Assembly: GCA_037200845.1 (NCBI GenBank)
Contig: JBBCGQ010000001.1
Location: forward strand, 1,426,001-1,490,000
Source of the DNA: Bauldia sp.
Lineage (GTDB): Bacteria > Pseudomonadota > Alphaproteobacteria > Rhizobiales > Kaistiaceae
Direction: 5' to 3'
Length of the DNA: 64,000 nucleotides
Part shown: piece after piece, positions 22,654 through 35,010 of the stretch
How positions within the stretch are numbered: position 1 is the first letter of the stretch
How the letters are laid out: each line of letters begins with the position of its first letter
Program-made: the position numbers and the translations under genes
The notes under the pieces: generated by a model
The model's database searches: none
Seen by the model: the letters and a program-made list of their open reading frames with translations, nothing else
Told to the model about the DNA's origin: nothing

Positions 22654-25284
22654 TCAGGCGAGCGTCCGCGTGACGATGTCGCGCGTGTCCGACGAAAGGT
22701 CGGAAACCTGCGCTACCTTGCGCAGCGCCTTCTCGGCGAGCGCGCGCCGCCTGGCTTCGAGCGCGCGCCAGGAGCGGAAGCTGACCAGCAGCCGCGCCGC
22801 GGTCTGCGGATTGCGCCTGTCGAGGTCGATGACGAAGTCGGCGAGGAAGTCGTAGCCGGCTCCGTCGGCGCGGTTGAACTGCGTCTGGTTGCCGCCGGCG
22901 AAACTGCCGACCAGCGCGCGGATACGGTTCGGGTTGGTGGCCGCGAAGCTCGGATCGTCGAGGAGGGCGCGGACGCGGTCGAGCGTCTCCGGCGCCGGCA
23001 CCGACGCCTCGAAGCCCAGCCACTTGTCGAGCACCAGTGGATCGTTCGCGTAGCGGCGGTGGAAATCTTCCAGCGCGGCGATGCGTTCCGGCCGCGCCGC
23101 AGCGACGAGAGTGCTGAGCGCCGCCGAGCGGTCGGTCATGTTGTCGGCTTCATAGTAGCGGCGCACGACGCGGGCAACCGCATCGGCGTCGCCATTCGCG
23201 GCGGCAAGATCGAGCGCGACGTTGGCGAGCGCCCGGCGGCCGGCCGAGGCGGCATCCGAGGTGAAGGTCCCGCCGGTCGTCATGCGCTCGGCGACGGCGG
23301 TCAGCCGCGCACCGGCACGAACGCCGATCGCGGCACGGAAGCTGTTGCGCGCGGTGGCGATCGCCTCCGGATCGACGTCGCGGCCGATCTCCCGCGCAAT
23401 GTCGGATTCGCCCGGCAGCACCAGCACCTGCGCGCGGAAGGCGGGCTCGAGGTCGTCGTTCTCGGCGACCTCGGCGAGCGCGTCGATCAGCTTGTCGTCG
23501 GCGGACAGGGAGCGCCTCGCGGCCACGGCAGCGGCGCCCGCGATCAGCCCGCGCACGATTAGCGTCTGCGCTGCCTGCCAGCGGTTGAAGGGATCGGCGT
23601 CGGTACGCAGCAGGAAGAGAAGATCGGCCGGCGGTGTGTCCATCACCAGACGCACCGGCGCCGAGAACCCGCGGAACAACGACGGCACCGGCTTGGTCGA
23701 CACGCCGCGGAAGACGATCGTCTGCCTCGCCTCGGTGAGGTGGATGACGTTGCCCTCGACGCGTCCGCCGGTGGTGCTCTCGTAGGCGAGGTCGGCGCCG
23801 TTCTGGCCGACGAGGCCGAAGCGGACGGGAATGACCATCGGCTTCTTCAGCGGCTGCCCAGGCGTCGGCGGGCACGTCTGCGACAGCGTCAGCGTGTAGG
23901 TCTTCTGCTGCGCATCATAGACGCCGCTGGCGGTGACCTCGGGCGTCCCGGCCTGGCTGTACCAGAGCTTGAACTGCGTCAGGTCCACCTGGTTGGCATC
24001 GGCGAAGGCGGCGAGGAAATCCTCGATCGTCACCGCCTGGCCGTCATGCCGCTGGAAGTAGAGGTCCATGCCGGCGCGAAAACCGTCGCGCCCGATCACG
24101 GTCTGCAGCATGCGCACGACCTCGGCGCCCTTCTCGTAGACCGTCGGCGTATAGAAGTTGTTGATCTCGGAATAGACCTCGGGCCGCACCGGATGGGCGA
24201 GGGGGCCGGCGTCTTCCGGGAACTGGCGCGCGTGCAAGGTGCGTACGTCGGCGATGCGCTTGACCGGCCGCGAGCGCACGTCGGAAGAAAATTCCTGGTC
24301 GCGATAGACGGTCAGGCCTTCCTTCAGGCAGAGCTGGAACCAGTCGCGGCAGGTGATGCGGTCGCCCGTCCAGTTGTGGAAGTATTCGTGCGCGATGACG
24401 CCCTCGACGAAGACGAAGTCGACGTCGGTGGCGGTGTCGGGATCGGCCAGCACGTACTTGTCGTTGAATACGTTGAGGCCCTTGTTCTCCATCGCGCCCA
24501 TGTTGAAGTCGGACACGGCGACGATGTTGAAGACGTCGAGATCGTACTCGCGGCCGAAGGCGGTCTCGTCCCAGCGCATCGATCGCTTCAGCGCCTCGAG
24601 CGCGTAGGCACAGCGATCCTCCTTGCCGTGCTCGCAGTAGATGCCGAGCGCGACGTTGCGGCCGGACATCGTCTTGAACGTGCCGTGGATAGACCCGAGG
24701 TCGCCGGCGACCATGGCGAAGAGATACGCCGGCTTCGGAAACGGATCGTGCCAGACGGCGAAGTGGCGCCCGCCGGGAAGATCACCGGACTGCGTCAGGT
24801 TGCCGTTCGACAGCAGCACCGGCGCGCCGGCTTTCGGCGCCTCGATGCGCGTCGTGTAGACCGCGAGCACATCCGGCCGGTCGAGGAAATACGTGATGCG
24901 GCGGAAGCCTTCCGCCTCGCACTGCGTGCAGTAGGTGCCGCTGGAGCGATAGAGCCCCATCAGCTTCGTGTTGGCGGTCGGGTTGATCTCGGTCTCGACG
25001 GTCAGCGTGAAGCGGCCGGCGGGCACGTCGCGCACCGTCAGCCGCTGCGGCGTCGCATGGTAGCGGTTGGCGGGCAGCACCGTGCCGTCGAGGGCGACCG
25101 ACACGAGCTTCAGTTCGTCGCCGATGAGCACCAGGTCGCTAGCTCCGTCGCGCGGCCTGAGCTTCAGGATCGCGGTTACCCGCGTCGCCTCCGGGTCGAG
25201 CCGGAAGGTCAGATCGACCGTGTCGATCCAGAAATCCGGCGGGCGGTAGTCTTCCAGGCGAACGGGCGCCGTCTCGATCTTCAT
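22654..25284 (-). CDS. pepN: Aminopeptidase N (M1 metallopeptidase)
   Basis: An 876-residue cytosolic zinc aminopeptidase. The zinc site is H299-E300-x-x-H303 (HEYFH) with E322 18 residues on (LKEGLTVY). The substrate-recognition GAMEN motif is present (GAMENKGLNVF), and the long C-terminal helical domain (about 540-876) is typical of the E. coli PepN type. The start at 25284 (MKIETAPVRLEDYRPPDFWI) fits the family; longer in-frame readings add only low-complexity sequence. It is divergent from the LacI operon across about 200 bp. Confidence 0.94.
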   Translation of the reverse strand: MKIETAPVRLEDYRPPDFWIDTVDLTFRLDPEATRVTAILKLRPRDGASDLVLIGDELKLVSVALDGTVLPANRYHATPQRLTVRDVPAGRFTLTVETEINPTANTKLMGLYRSSGTYCTQCEAEGFRRITYFLDRPDVLAVYTTRIEAPKAGAPVLLSNGNLTQSGDLPGGRHFAVWHDPFPKPAYLFAMVAGDLGSIHGTFKTMSGRNVALGIYCEHGKEDRCAYALEALKRSMRWDETAFGREYDLDVFNIVAVSDFNMGAMENKGLNVFNDKYVLADPDTATDVDFVFVEGVIAHEYFHNWTGDRITCRDWFQLCLKEGLTVYRDQEFSSDVRSRPVKRIADVRTLHARQFPEDAGPLAHPVRPEVYSEINNFYTPTVYEKGAEVVRMLQTVIGRDGFRAGMDLYFQRHDGQAVTIEDFLAAFADANQVDLTQFKLWYSQAGTPEVTASGVYDAQQKTYTLTLSQTCPPTPGQPLKKPMVIPVRFGLVGQNGADLAYESTTGGRVEGNVIHLTEARQTIVFRGVSTKPVPSLFRGFSAPVRLVMDTPPADLLFLLRTDADPFNRWQAAQTLIVRGLIAGAAAVAARRSLSADDKLIDALAEVAENDDLEPAFRAQVLVLPGESDIAREIGRDVDPEAIATARNSFRAAIGVRAGARLTAVAERMTTGGTFTSDAASAGRRALANVALDLAAANGDADAVARVVRRYYEADNMTDRSAALSTLVAAARPERIAALEDFHRRYANDPLVLDKWLGFEASVPAPETLDRVRALLDDPSFAATNPNRIRALVGSFAGGNQTQFNRADGAGYDFLADFVIDLDRRNPQTAARLLVSFRSWRALEARRRALAEKALRKVAQVSDLSSDTRDIVTRTLA

Positions 25285-25486
25285 GGGGCAATCTGCTGTT
25301 TTCGGTAGGTGGCTCGCCCTTTCTGGCGCATTCGGGGCCGCTCTGCAATTGAGGGATGCGCGGCCTTTCATGGGTGCGCGGGCAGATGGATTTAGTTCAT
25401 ATTTGAAGTGCGCCCCTCTCGCCTCGCATTGGCCGAATTGCAATCCATTCCGGGCCACGTTAAGGAGCGGTGTGGAGGGGTTTTTG

Positions 25487-26512
25487 ATGCCGCGTACCAC
25501 GCTTGAGGACGTCGCCCGCACGGCGGGCGTCAGCCTGGCGACAGTTGATCGTGTGTTGAACCGGCGTCCCGGCGTTCACGCGAATACGGCGGAGCGTGTC
25601 CAGGCGGCGGTCGATCTCCTCAAGTATCGCCCGGACCGTCTCGCCGCGCGGCTCGCCCGCGGCCGCGACCATCGTTTCCGCTTCGTGCTGCCGACGGGCG
25701 ACAACGCCTTTATGCAGACGCTCGAGAAGGAGGCGCTGTCCGCCGCCGAGCGTTTTGCCGAGGAACGCGTGCAGATCGGCATCACGCACGTCGACGTGTT
25801 CGACGGCGATGTACTCGCCACCGCGCTCGAAGGGTTGCAGGGCGAGGTCGACGGCATCGCGGTCGTCGCCCTCGACCATCCGCGCGTCCGTGAAGCCATC
25901 GACGATCTCGCCGCCGCAGGCGTGACGGTGGTGACGCTGGTCTCCGACGTGCCGCGCGCCGGCCGCGCCCACTACGTCGGCATCGACAACTCCGCCGCCG
26001 GCCGCACCGCCGCGAGTCTGCTCGGCCGTTTCCTCTCCGGCCGCGAGGGCAAGGTCGGCCTGATCGCCGGCTCGGTCGCGCTGCGCGATCATATCGAGCG
26101 CCAGCTCGGCTTCGAGCAGGTGATGAGCCGCGACTTTCCGCATCTCAAAGTGCTGCCGATCCGCGAAGGGCGCGACGAGGACGAGCGCGCCGAGGCGCTG
26201 TGCCGCGACCTGCTGCGCGACCATGCCGATCTGGTTGGCGTCTACAACATCGGCGCCGGCACCTCGGGCGTGGTCACGGCGCTGGAGTCGGCCGGGCGCG
26301 AGCGCGACATCGTCTTCATCGCCCACGATCTCACCACCTTCAATCGCAAGTACCTGATCCGCGGCGCCATCGACGCCGTCATCCACCAGGATCCCGGCCA
26401 CGAGGTACGCAGCGCCGTGCGGCTGCTGCTCGCCGAGCGCGAGGGCGTGCCGATCTACCCCGGCCAGGAGCGCATCCGCATCGACATCTTCCTGCGCGAA
26501 AATGTTCCGTAG
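25487..26512 (+). CDS. LacI-family regulator of the xylose-type operon
   Basis: A 341-residue regulator from the ATG at 25487 (MPRTTLEDVARTAGVSLATV), the only start that puts the LacI HTH at the N-terminus. GGAGGGG precedes it. Residues 4-55 are the HTH and hinge; residues 65-340 form a periplasmic-binding-like sugar domain of the type with an AllR-like DNA-binding end. The xylB gene follows after 22 bp on the same strand, so the regulator is probably in the operon and represses it until a sugar binds. The palindrome ATTGCAAT lies in the leader, about 55 bp upstream, but is unproven as an operator. Confidence 0.85.
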   Translation: MPRTTLEDVARTAGVSLATVDRVLNRRPGVHANTAERVQAAVDLLKYRPDRLAARLARGRDHRFRFVLPTGDNAFMQTLEKEALSAAERFAEERVQIGITHVDVFDGDVLATALEGLQGEVDGIAVVALDHPRVREAIDDLAAAGVTVVTLVSDVPRAGRAHYVGIDNSAAGRTAASLLGRFLSGREGKVGLIAGSVALRDHIERQLGFEQVMSRDFPHLKVLPIREGRDEDERAEALCRDLLRDHADLVGVYNIGAGTSGVVTALESAGRERDIVFIAHDLTTFNRKYLIRGAIDAVIHQDPGHEVRSAVRLLLAEREGVPIYPGQERIRIDIFLRENVP

Positions 26513-26534
26513 ACGGCGCGGGGAGGCGCTCTGA

Positions 26535-27992
26535 ATGTACGTCGGCCTGGATATCGGCACCTCGTCGGTGAAGGCGGTTCTCATCGACGAGAACCAGAAA
26601 CTCGTCGCGAGCGAGACGGCGCCGCTGGAGGTGTCGCGCCCGCATGCCGGCTGGTCGGAACAGGACCCGGACTCATGGTGGACGGCGTGCGAGGCGGTGA
26701 TGGATCGCCTGGCGCAGTCGCATGCGCGTGAGCTGGGCGCCGTCAAAGGCATCGGCCTCTCCGGCCACATGCACGGCGCGACGCTCCTCGATGCGAACGA
26801 CAAGCCGCTCCGGCCCTGCATCCTGTGGAACGATGTGCGCTCCGCCGACGAAGCCGCGGCGCTTGACCGCAACCCGATCTTCCGCGCCCTCACCGGCAAC
26901 ATCGTGTTCCCCGGTTTCACCGCGCCCAAGCTGGTATGGGTCGCGAAGCACGAGCCGGAAATCTTCGCCAGGGTCACGACGGTCCTGCTGCCCAAGGACT
27001 ACGTCCGGCTGAAGCTCACCGGCGACCGCGCCTCCGAGATGTCGGACTCGGCCGGCACGTCGTGGCTGGACGTCGGCAAACGCGACTGGAGCGACGAGCT
27101 GCTTGCGGCGACCAAGCTCGCCCGCAAGCAGATGCCGAAGCTTTACGAAGGGTCGCAGGCGACCGGGAAACTGCGCGCCGATCTCGCCAAGCGCTGGGGC
27201 ATCGCGACGGCGCCGGTCGTGGCCGGTGGCGGCGGCGATAACGCGGCGTCGGCTTGCGGCGTCGGCGTGGTCAAGCCGGGCACCGCGTTCCTGTCGCTCG
27301 GCACCTCCGGCGTGCTGTTCGTTTCCAACGCGCGCTTCTCGCCGGATCCGGCGACGGCGGTGCACGCCTTCTGCCACGCCGTGCCCAACACCTGGCACCA
27401 GATGGGCGTCATTCTTTCCGCCGCCGGCGCGCTCGAATGGCTGGCCGGAGTCTTCGCAACCGATGCCGCGCACCTGACCAAGCCGCTGGAAGGCGAGAAG
27501 GGCGGCCCGGGCGACGTGATGTTCCTGCCGTATCTCGGCGGCGAGCGCACGCCGCACAACGACGCCGCGATCCGCGGCAGCTTCACCGGCCTAAACTACG
27601 CCACCGACAAGACGGCGCTGACCCGCGCCGTGCTGGAGGGCGTCGCCTTCGCTTTCGCCGACAGCCTCAGGGCACTCAGCACCGCCGGCGCCGATGTCGA
27701 CCGCGCGCTGGCCGTCGGCGGCGGCTCGCGCTCGCGCGCGTGGCTGCAGATCATCGCCAGCACGCTCGACATCGCCATCGACGTTCCGGAGGAGGGCGAC
27801 TTCGGCGCGGGCTTGGGCGCCGCGCGACTGGGCCTCATCGCGGCGACCGGCGCTGATCCGTTCGCGGTCTGCACGCAGCCGAAAATCCGCGAGACGATCG
27901 AGCCCGACCGGAACCTCGTGCCTGCTTATGCAGCGGCCTACGCGACCTACAAGAGACTCTATCCTGCCATCAAGGAGGCAATGCCCCGATGA
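26535..27992 (+). CDS. xylB: Xylulokinase
   Basis: A 485-residue FGGY-family kinase phosphorylating D-xylulose to xylulose 5-phosphate. The N-terminal actin-like fold starts [20 protein letters not shown]. Substrate-site residues appear as [13 protein letters not shown]; the ATP-site region is [13 protein letters not shown] and GTSGVLFV; and the C-terminal signature is [16 protein letters not shown]. The length is standard. GGGGAGGC lies before the ATG. The stop overlaps the xylA ATG by 4 bp. Confidence 0.93.
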   Translation: MYVGLDIGTSSVKAVLIDENQKLVASETAPLEVSRPHAGWSEQDPDSWWTACEAVMDRLAQSHARELGAVKGIGLSGHMHGATLLDANDKPLRPCILWNDVRSADEAAALDRNPIFRALTGNIVFPGFTAPKLVWVAKHEPEIFARVTTVLLPKDYVRLKLTGDRASEMSDSAGTSWLDVGKRDWSDELLAATKLARKQMPKLYEGSQATGKLRADLAKRWGIATAPVVAGGGGDNAASACGVGVVKPGTAFLSLGTSGVLFVSNARFSPDPATAVHAFCHAVPNTWHQMGVILSAAGALEWLAGVFATDAAHLTKPLEGEKGGPGDVMFLPYLGGERTPHNDAAIRGSFTGLNYATDKTALTRAVLEGVAFAFADSLRALSTAGADVDRALAVGGGSRSRAWLQIIASTLDIAIDVPEEGDFGAGLGAARLGLIAATGADPFAVCTQPKIRETIEPDRNLVPAYAAAYATYKRLYPAIKEAMPR

Positions 27993-29302
27993 GTGCTCGT
28001 TTCTTCACCCAGGAGAAGCCAATCAAGTACAAGGGCCCGAAGGCCGAGGGTCTTGCCTACCGCTGGTACGACCCGAACCGGAAGGTGCTCGGCAAGCGCA
28101 TGGAGGATCATCTCCGCTTCGCCGTCGTCTATTGGCACTCGTTCACCTGGCCGGGCGGCGATCCCTTCGGCGGCGAGACTTTCAACCGCCCGTGGATGCA
28201 CACCAACGACGCCATGGAAGGCGCGCGCCAGAAGGCCGATGTCGCCTTCGAGATGTTCCGCCTGCTCGGCGTTCCGTTCTTCTCGTTCCACGATCGCGAC
28301 ATCGCGCCGGAAGGCGAGACGCTGGCCGAATCCAACAAGATGGTCCGCCAGATCGGGGAGATCTTCGCGAAGAAGATGGAGAAGACCGGCGTAAAACTCC
28401 TCTGGGGCACCGCCAATCTCTTCTCCAACCGCCGCTACATGGCAGGCGCCGCGACCAACCCCGACCCGGAAATCTTCGCCTACGCCGCAGGGCAGGTGAA
28501 GAACGTGCTCGAGCTGACGCATGAGCTTGGCGGCGCCAACTACGTCCTGTGGGGCGGCCGCGAGGGCTACGAGACGCTGCTCAACACCGACATCAAGCGC
28601 GAGCTGGCGCAGCTCGGCCGCTTCCTGACGCTGGTCGTCGAGCACAAGGAGAAGATCGGCTTCAAGGGCACCGTCCTGATCGAGCCGAAGCCGAAGGAGC
28701 CGACCAAGCACCAGTACGACTACGACGTCGGCACCATCTTCGGCATGCTCAAGCAGTTCGGCCTCGAGAAGCAGGTCAAGATCAACATCGAGCAGAACCA
28801 CGCTATCCTCGCCGGCCACACCTTCGAGCACGAGCTGCAGCTTGCCGGCGCGCTCGGGATCCTGGGCTCGATCGACATCAACCGCGGCGACTATCTCCTG
28901 GGCTGGGACACCGACCAGTTCGCCATGAACGTTCCCGAGATGGCGCTGGCGGCGCTCGCCATTCTCAAGGCCGGCGGCCTCGGCACCGGCGGCTACAACT
29001 TCGACGCCAAGATCCGCCGCCAGTCGATCGACCCGGACGATCTGCTCATCGCGCACGTCAACTCGATGGACGCCTGCGCCCGCGGCCTGCTCGTCGCCGA
29101 GAAGATCATCGAGGACGGCAAGCACGACGCCTTCCTCGCCGACCGTTATTCCGGCTGGGACGGCAAGGAGGGGAAAGCCATCCTCGCCGGCAAGCGCTCG
29201 CTGGACGACCTCTCGGACTATGTGCTGAAAAAGAAGCTCGATCCGCAGCCGAAGAGCGGCAAGCAGGAATATCTCGAAGGGCTGATGAACGACTATCTCT
29301 GA
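27989..29302 (+). CDS. xylA: Xylose isomerase
   Basis: A 437-residue TIM-barrel isomerase converting D-xylose to D-xylulose. Catalytic H101 and D104 lie in [12 protein letters not shown]; metal ligands are in [22 protein letters not shown] and [20 protein letters not shown] is the usual signature. The length fits class II enzymes. It is translationally coupled to xylB. Use of the isomerase route is notable, since some alphaproteobacteria instead oxidise xylose. Confidence 0.95.
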   Translation: MSARFFTQEKPIKYKGPKAEGLAYRWYDPNRKVLGKRMEDHLRFAVVYWHSFTWPGGDPFGGETFNRPWMHTNDAMEGARQKADVAFEMFRLLGVPFFSFHDRDIAPEGETLAESNKMVRQIGEIFAKKMEKTGVKLLWGTANLFSNRRYMAGAATNPDPEIFAYAAGQVKNVLELTHELGGANYVLWGGREGYETLLNTDIKRELAQLGRFLTLVVEHKEKIGFKGTVLIEPKPKEPTKHQYDYDVGTIFGMLKQFGLEKQVKINIEQNHAILAGHTFEHELQLAGALGILGSIDINRGDYLLGWDTDQFAMNVPEMALAALAILKAGGLGTGGYNFDAKIRRQSIDPDDLLIAHVNSMDACARGLLVAEKIIEDGKHDAFLADRYSGWDGKEGKAILAGKRSLDDLSDYVLKKKLDPQPKSGKQEYLEGLMNDYL

Positions 29303-29341
29303 CCAGCGCCGGCAAACAGAGCGCGACCGGGAGAAACGAAA

Positions 29342-30580
<1,239 letters not shown>

Positions 30581-30602
30581 GCAAGAACGAGGGGGAGCGA
30601 CA

Positions 30603-31772
30603 ATGGTTGAAGCAAGAAGCGACGCCAGCACCGGCCGGCGCATCCGCCTCGGCATGGTCGGCGGCGGGCAGGGCGCCTTCATCGGTGCCGTCCACCGCAT
30701 CGCCTCACGCATCGACGACCGGTACGAGCTGGTCGCCGGGGCGCTGTCCTCGACGCCGCAGAAGGCGATCGACTCCGCGCTGGAGATCGGCATCGCTCGC
30801 GACCGCGCCTACGGCAGCTTCGAGGAGATGGCCAAGGCCGAGGCGAAGCGCGCCGACGGCATCGAGGCCGTCGCTATCGTGACGCCCAACTACATGCACG
30901 CCGGGCCGGCAAAGGCTTTCCTCAAGGCCGGCATCCACGTCATCTGCGACAAGCCGCTGGCGCTCTCCGCCAAGGAGGCGAAGGAACTGGTCGCGCTGAC
31001 CAGGAAGACCGGCAAGATTTTCGCGGTGACGCATAACTACACCGGCTACCCGATGATCCGGCAGGCGCGCGCCATGATCGCCGCCGGCGAGCTCGGCGAG
31101 ATCCGCATCGTCCAGGCCGAGTACGCGCAGGACTGGCTGACCGAGAGCACCGAGGGCAAGGGCAACAAGCAGGCCGACTGGCGCACCGACCCGAAAAAAT
31201 CAGGCGCCGGCGGCGCGCTCGGCGACATCGGCACGCATGCCTATAACCTCGCGTGCTTCGTTACCGGCCTGACGCTGGATTCACTGCTGGCGGACCTCAC
31301 CTCGTTCGTGAAGGGCCGCAAGCTTGACGACAACGACAATGTGCTGCTCCGCTTCAAGGGCGGCGCCAAGGGCATGCTCTGGGCGAGCCAGGTCGCGCCC
31401 GGCAACGAGAACGCGCTGACGCTGCGCGTCTACGGCACCAAGGGCGGCCTGTCGTGGAAGCAGGAGGACCCGAACTACCTCTGGTTCGCGCCCTTCGGCC
31501 AGCCGCCGCGCAAGATCACCCGCGGCGGCGCCGGCGCCGGCCCCGAGGCGGCGCGCCTCACGCGCGTTCCTTCCGGCCACCCGGAGGGCTACCTCGAAGG
31601 CTTCGCCAACATCTACTCCGAGGTCGCCAAGGCGATCGTCGCGGCCCGCACCGGCGCCAAGCTCGACCCGGCGGTGACCTTCCCGACGGTCGAGGACGGC
31701 CTCAAGGGCATGCAGTTCATCGAGGCGGCAGTGAAATCGAGCGCCAAGGGCGCGACGTGGGTGAAGGTGTAG
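30603..31772 (+). CDS. Gfo/Idh/MocA-family NAD(P)-dependent oxidoreductase
   Basis: A 389-residue dehydrogenase. The Rossmann motif is at about 14-35 (IRLGMVGGGQGAFIGAVHR), the conserved lysine motif at about 118 (VICDKPLAL), and the C-terminal alpha/beta domain contains GALGDIGTHAYNLACFV with the usual active-site histidine. Substrates are typically sugars or inositols. A strong GAGGGGGAG precedes the ATG. It is the last gene of the LacI-xylB-xylA operon and probably acts together with the isomerase immediately upstream. Confidence 0.88.
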   Translation: MVEARSDASTGRRIRLGMVGGGQGAFIGAVHRIASRIDDRYELVAGALSSTPQKAIDSALEIGIARDRAYGSFEEMAKAEAKRADGIEAVAIVTPNYMHAGPAKAFLKAGIHVICDKPLALSAKEAKELVALTRKTGKIFAVTHNYTGYPMIRQARAMIAAGELGEIRIVQAEYAQDWLTESTEGKGNKQADWRTDPKKSGAGGALGDIGTHAYNLACFVTGLTLDSLLADLTSFVKGRKLDDNDNVLLRFKGGAKGMLWASQVAPGNENALTLRVYGTKGGLSWKQEDPNYLWFAPFGQPPRKITRGGAGAGPEAARLTRVPSGHPEGYLEGFANIYSEVAKAIVAARTGAKLDPAVTFPTVEDGLKGMQFIEAAVKSSAKGATWVKV

Positions 31773-31921
31773 GCCACACCTCGAGAGGATAGGGAGACCG
31801 TGCGGCTCCTCTCCGGTTTCCCGCGAAGGCAAGGACCAAGGATTATCCGCTGGCCTCTCAGTTTATCCCCTCTCCCTCCAGGGAGAGGTGACCAACTGGC
31901 GATGAGCCTCGCCACGCACCA

Positions 31922-31949
31922 TTGGCCGCCGCGCAGGCTCGGCTAGTAT
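31922..31949 (+). promoter_or_regulatory. Candidate putA promoter, possibly leaderless
   Basis: TTGGCC (31922-31927) and TAGTAT (31944-31949) are spaced by 16 bp. The -10 ends only six bases before the putA ATG at 31956, so the transcript would start at or next to the start codon. No ribosome-binding site is seen before the ATG, which agrees with a leaderless message. Based on sequence similarity only. Confidence 0.35.
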
Positions 31950-31955
31950 GCTGCC

Positions 31956-34900
31956 ATGACCGCGCTCCCGCCGTTCTCCGCCGCCTACGCCCCTGACGAC
32001 GAAAGCCTGATCCGCCGCTTCATCGCCGAGACGAAACTCGATGCCGTCGGCGAGGCGCGCATCGATCGCCTGGCGACGGCGCTGATCGAGCAGATCCGCG
32101 CCAGCGCCGGCTCGATCGGCGGGCTGGAAGATTTCCTCCGCGAGTTCGCGCTGTCGACCCGGGAAGGGCTGGCGCTGATGGTGCTCGCCGAGGCGCTGCT
32201 CCGTATCCCCGACAACGCCACGCAGGACAAGCTGATCGAGGAGAAGCTCGGCGGCGGCGACTGGGAGGAGCACGCCGGCAAGCACGACACGCTGTTCGTC
32301 GCCGCTTCGATCTGGGCGCTCGGCCTGTCGAGCCGCATCGTCGAGCCGGGCGACACGCCGCGGGGAATTTTCGCCGGCATGGTCCGCCGCCTCGGCCAGC
32401 CGGCCGTGCGTGCCGCGACCAAGCAGGCGATGCGCGTGCTCGGCCACCATTTCGTGCTCGGCGAGACCATCGGCGACGCGCTCCGCCGCGCGGCACCGGC
32501 GGAGGCCCGCGGCAGCCGCCATTCGTACGACATGTTGGGCGAGGGCGCCCGCACGGCGCCCGACGCCGAGCGCTACCTCGAGGCCTACGCAAGCGCGCTG
32601 ACCGAGATCGGCAAGGCCGCCGGGAGCAAATCACTGCCCGACCGGCCGGGCATCTCGGTGAAGCTGTCGGCGCTCCACCCGCGCTACGAGGCCGTGAAGC
32701 ACGAGCGCGTGCTGCGCGAACTGGCGCCGCGTCTGCTGTCGCTGGCGCGCATGGCGAAGCAATACGACCTCAACCTCACCGTCGATGCGGAAGAAGCAGA
32801 CCGGCTCGAACTATCGCTGGCGGTGGTCGGCGCCGTCGCCGCCGATGCCTCGCTCGCCGGATGGGACGGCTTCGGCATCGCCATCCAGGCCTACCAGAAG
32901 CGCGCCACGTCGGTGGTGGCGTGGATGGCAGACCTCGCCGCGAGCCTCGACCGCCGTTTCATGGTGCGGCTGGTGAAGGGCGCCTACTGGGACAGCGAGG
33001 TGAAGCGCGCGCAGGAGCGCGGCCTGGCGGACTACCCCGTCTTTACCCGCAAGGCGGCGACCGACCAGTCTTACCTCGCTGCGGCGCGCCGCCTGCTTGA
33101 TGCGCGGGAGCGCATCTATCCGCAATTCGCGACCCACAACGCGCTGACCGTCGCCTCGATCGTCGAGATGGCCGGCCGCGTCGAGGGCTTCGAGTTCCAG
33201 CGCCTGCACGGCATGGGCGAGGCGCTGCAGGAGGCGACCGCCAAGCAGAACGTCGGCGTCGCCTGGCGCATCTACGCGCCGGTGGGCGGCCATCGCGAAT
33301 TGCTGGCATATCTCGTGCGCCGCCTGCTGGAGAATGGCGCGAACTCGTCGTTCGTCGCGGTGGTCGGCGACAAGAACGTGCCGGTGGCGAGTTTGCTGCG
33401 TCGTCCCGCCGAATTGCTGGAAGGCGGCATGCGCGTCCGCCACAGCCGCATTCCGTTGCCGGCTAACATGTATATGCCAAGCCGGCGAAATTCCCGCGGC
33501 ATGGAATTCGGCAACGCCGCCGAACTCGGCGCCTTGGTCGCTGGCGTCGCCAAGGCGGAGGCGCCGCTGCAGCCGGTGCTCGACACGCCGGTGGAAGGCA
33601 TCGACGCCATCATGGCCGCGGCGCAGACAGCCTTCGCGTCGTGGTCGCGCGTGCCTGCGACCGAGCGCGCCGCGGCGCTGGATCGCCTCGCCGATTTGCT
33701 CGAGGCCGACCGCGACGGCCTCGTCGCGCTGATGGCGGCCGAGGGTGGCAAGACGCCGGTCGACGGCATCTCCGAGGTGCGCGAGGCCGCCGACTTCTGC
33801 CGCTACTACGCCGCCGAAGCGCGGCGATTGTTCGCCGGCGAAACGATGCCCGGACCGACCGGCGAAAACGACCGCCTCGTCCGCCGCGGACGCGGTGTCT
33901 TCGTCTGCATCTCGCCGTGGAATTTCCCTCTGGCGATCTTCCTCGGCCAGGTGACCGCCGCGCTCGCCGCCGGCAATGCCGTCGTCGCCAAGCCGGCCGA
34001 ACAGACGCCGCGCACCGCCGCCCGTGCCGTGGCGCTGCTCCACCGGGCCGGCATCCCGGCCGAGGCGGCGCAACTCGCGCCCGGCTACGGCAAGATTGGC
34101 GCCGCGCTGGTCGCCCATCGTCTGGTCGCCGGCGTCGCCTTCACCGGCTCGACCGAGGTCGCCTGGTCGATCAACCGCGCGCTCGCCGCCAAGCAGGGGC
34201 CGATCGTGCCGCTCGTCGCCGAGACCGGTGGCATCAACGCCATGATCGTCGATGCTACCGCATTGCCCGAGCAGGTCGCCGACGACGTCGTCACGTCGGC
34301 GTTCCGCTCGGCCGGCCAGCGCTGCTCGGCGCTGCGGCTGCTGTGCCTGCAGGACGACATCGCCGACCGCATGATCGCGATGATCGCGGGCGCGGCGGCT
34401 GAACTGACGGTCGGCGATCCGCGCCTGCCGGAAACCGACGTCGGCCCGGTGATCGACGCCGAGGCGAAGCAGAATCTCGACGCCCACATCGCGAAGATGC
34501 GCGCCGCGCCGTGGGCGAAGATCGTCTACGCCGGCAGTGCGCCGGCGGCCGGCACCTTCGTTCCCCCGCACATCATCGAGCTGGACGCGCCGCAACGTCT
34601 CGACCGGGAAGTCTTCGGCCCGGTGCTCCACGTCGTCCGCTGGAAGGCCCGCGACCTCGACGCTCTGATCGACGCGATCGCCGCGACCGGCTACGGCCTC
34701 ACCCTCGGCGTCCATTCGCGCATCGACGAAACCGCCCGCCACGTCATCGATCGGCTGCCGGCAGGCAACGTCTACGTCAACCGCAACATGATCGGCGCGG
34801 TCGTCGGCACGCAGCCCTTCGGCGGCTCCGGCCTGTCGGGCACCGGGCCCAAGGCCGGCGGGCCGGACTATCTTCGCCGTTTCGCGCTCGAGCAGGTGGT

Positions 34901-34961
34901 GTCGGTGAACACCGCGGCGGCCGGCGGCAATGCTTCGCTGATCGCGATGGGCGACGACTAG
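31956..34961 (+). CDS. putA: Bifunctional proline dehydrogenase / P5C dehydrogenase PutA
   Basis: A 1001-residue enzyme oxidising proline to glutamate. The first ~80 residues are helical arm sequence; there is no N-terminal ribbon-helix-helix DNA-binding domain, so this is the short type A PutA that is not a repressor. The FAD-binding PRODH barrel spans about 130-480 ([57 protein letters not shown]). The aldehyde dehydrogenase domain spans about 540-985 with catalytic C790 ([12 protein letters not shown]) and Glu in [11 protein letters not shown]. Length fits the Bradyrhizobium-type enzyme. It is monocistronic. Control would need a separate regulator; the Lrp protein at 49834 is one possibility. 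Confidence 0.95.
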   Translation: MTALPPFSAAYAPDDESLIRRFIAETKLDAVGEARIDRLATALIEQIRASAGSIGGLEDFLREFALSTREGLALMVLAEALLRIPDNATQDKLIEEKLGGGDWEEHAGKHDTLFVAASIWALGLSSRIVEPGDTPRGIFAGMVRRLGQPAVRAATKQAMRVLGHHFVLGETIGDALRRAAPAEARGSRHSYDMLGEGARTAPDAERYLEAYASALTEIGKAAGSKSLPDRPGISVKLSALHPRYEAVKHERVLRELAPRLLSLARMAKQYDLNLTVDAEEADRLELSLAVVGAVAADASLAGWDGFGIAIQAYQKRATSVVAWMADLAASLDRRFMVRLVKGAYWDSEVKRAQERGLADYPVFTRKAATDQSYLAAARRLLDARERIYPQFATHNALTVASIVEMAGRVEGFEFQRLHGMGEALQEATAKQNVGVAWRIYAPVGGHRELLAYLVRRLLENGANSSFVAVVGDKNVPVASLLRRPAELLEGGMRVRHSRIPLPANMYMPSRRNSRGMEFGNAAELGALVAGVAKAEAPLQPVLDTPVEGIDAIMAAAQTAFASWSRVPATERAAALDRLADLLEADRDGLVALMAAEGGKTPVDGISEVREAADFCRYYAAEARRLFAGETMPGPTGENDRLVRRGRGVFVCISPWNFPLAIFLGQVTAALAAGNAVVAKPAEQTPRTAARAVALLHRAGIPAEAAQLAPGYGKIGAALVAHRLVAGVAFTGSTEVAWSINRALAAKQGPIVPLVAETGGINAMIVDATALPEQVADDVVTSAFRSAGQRCSALRLLCLQDDIADRMIAMIAGAAAELTVGDPRLPETDVGPVIDAEAKQNLDAHIAKMRAAPWAKIVYAGSAPAAGTFVPPHIIELDAPQRLDREVFGPVLHVVRWKARDLDALIDAIAATGYGLTLGVHSRIDETARHVIDRLPAGNVYVNRNMIGAVVGTQPFGGSGLSGTGPKAGGPDYLRRFALEQVVSVNTAAAGGNASLIAMGDD

Positions 34962-35010
34962 ATCGGCCACCGGCGCTCTGCCATTCTGGCGGCAGCCAAA
35001 GGACCGAGAC

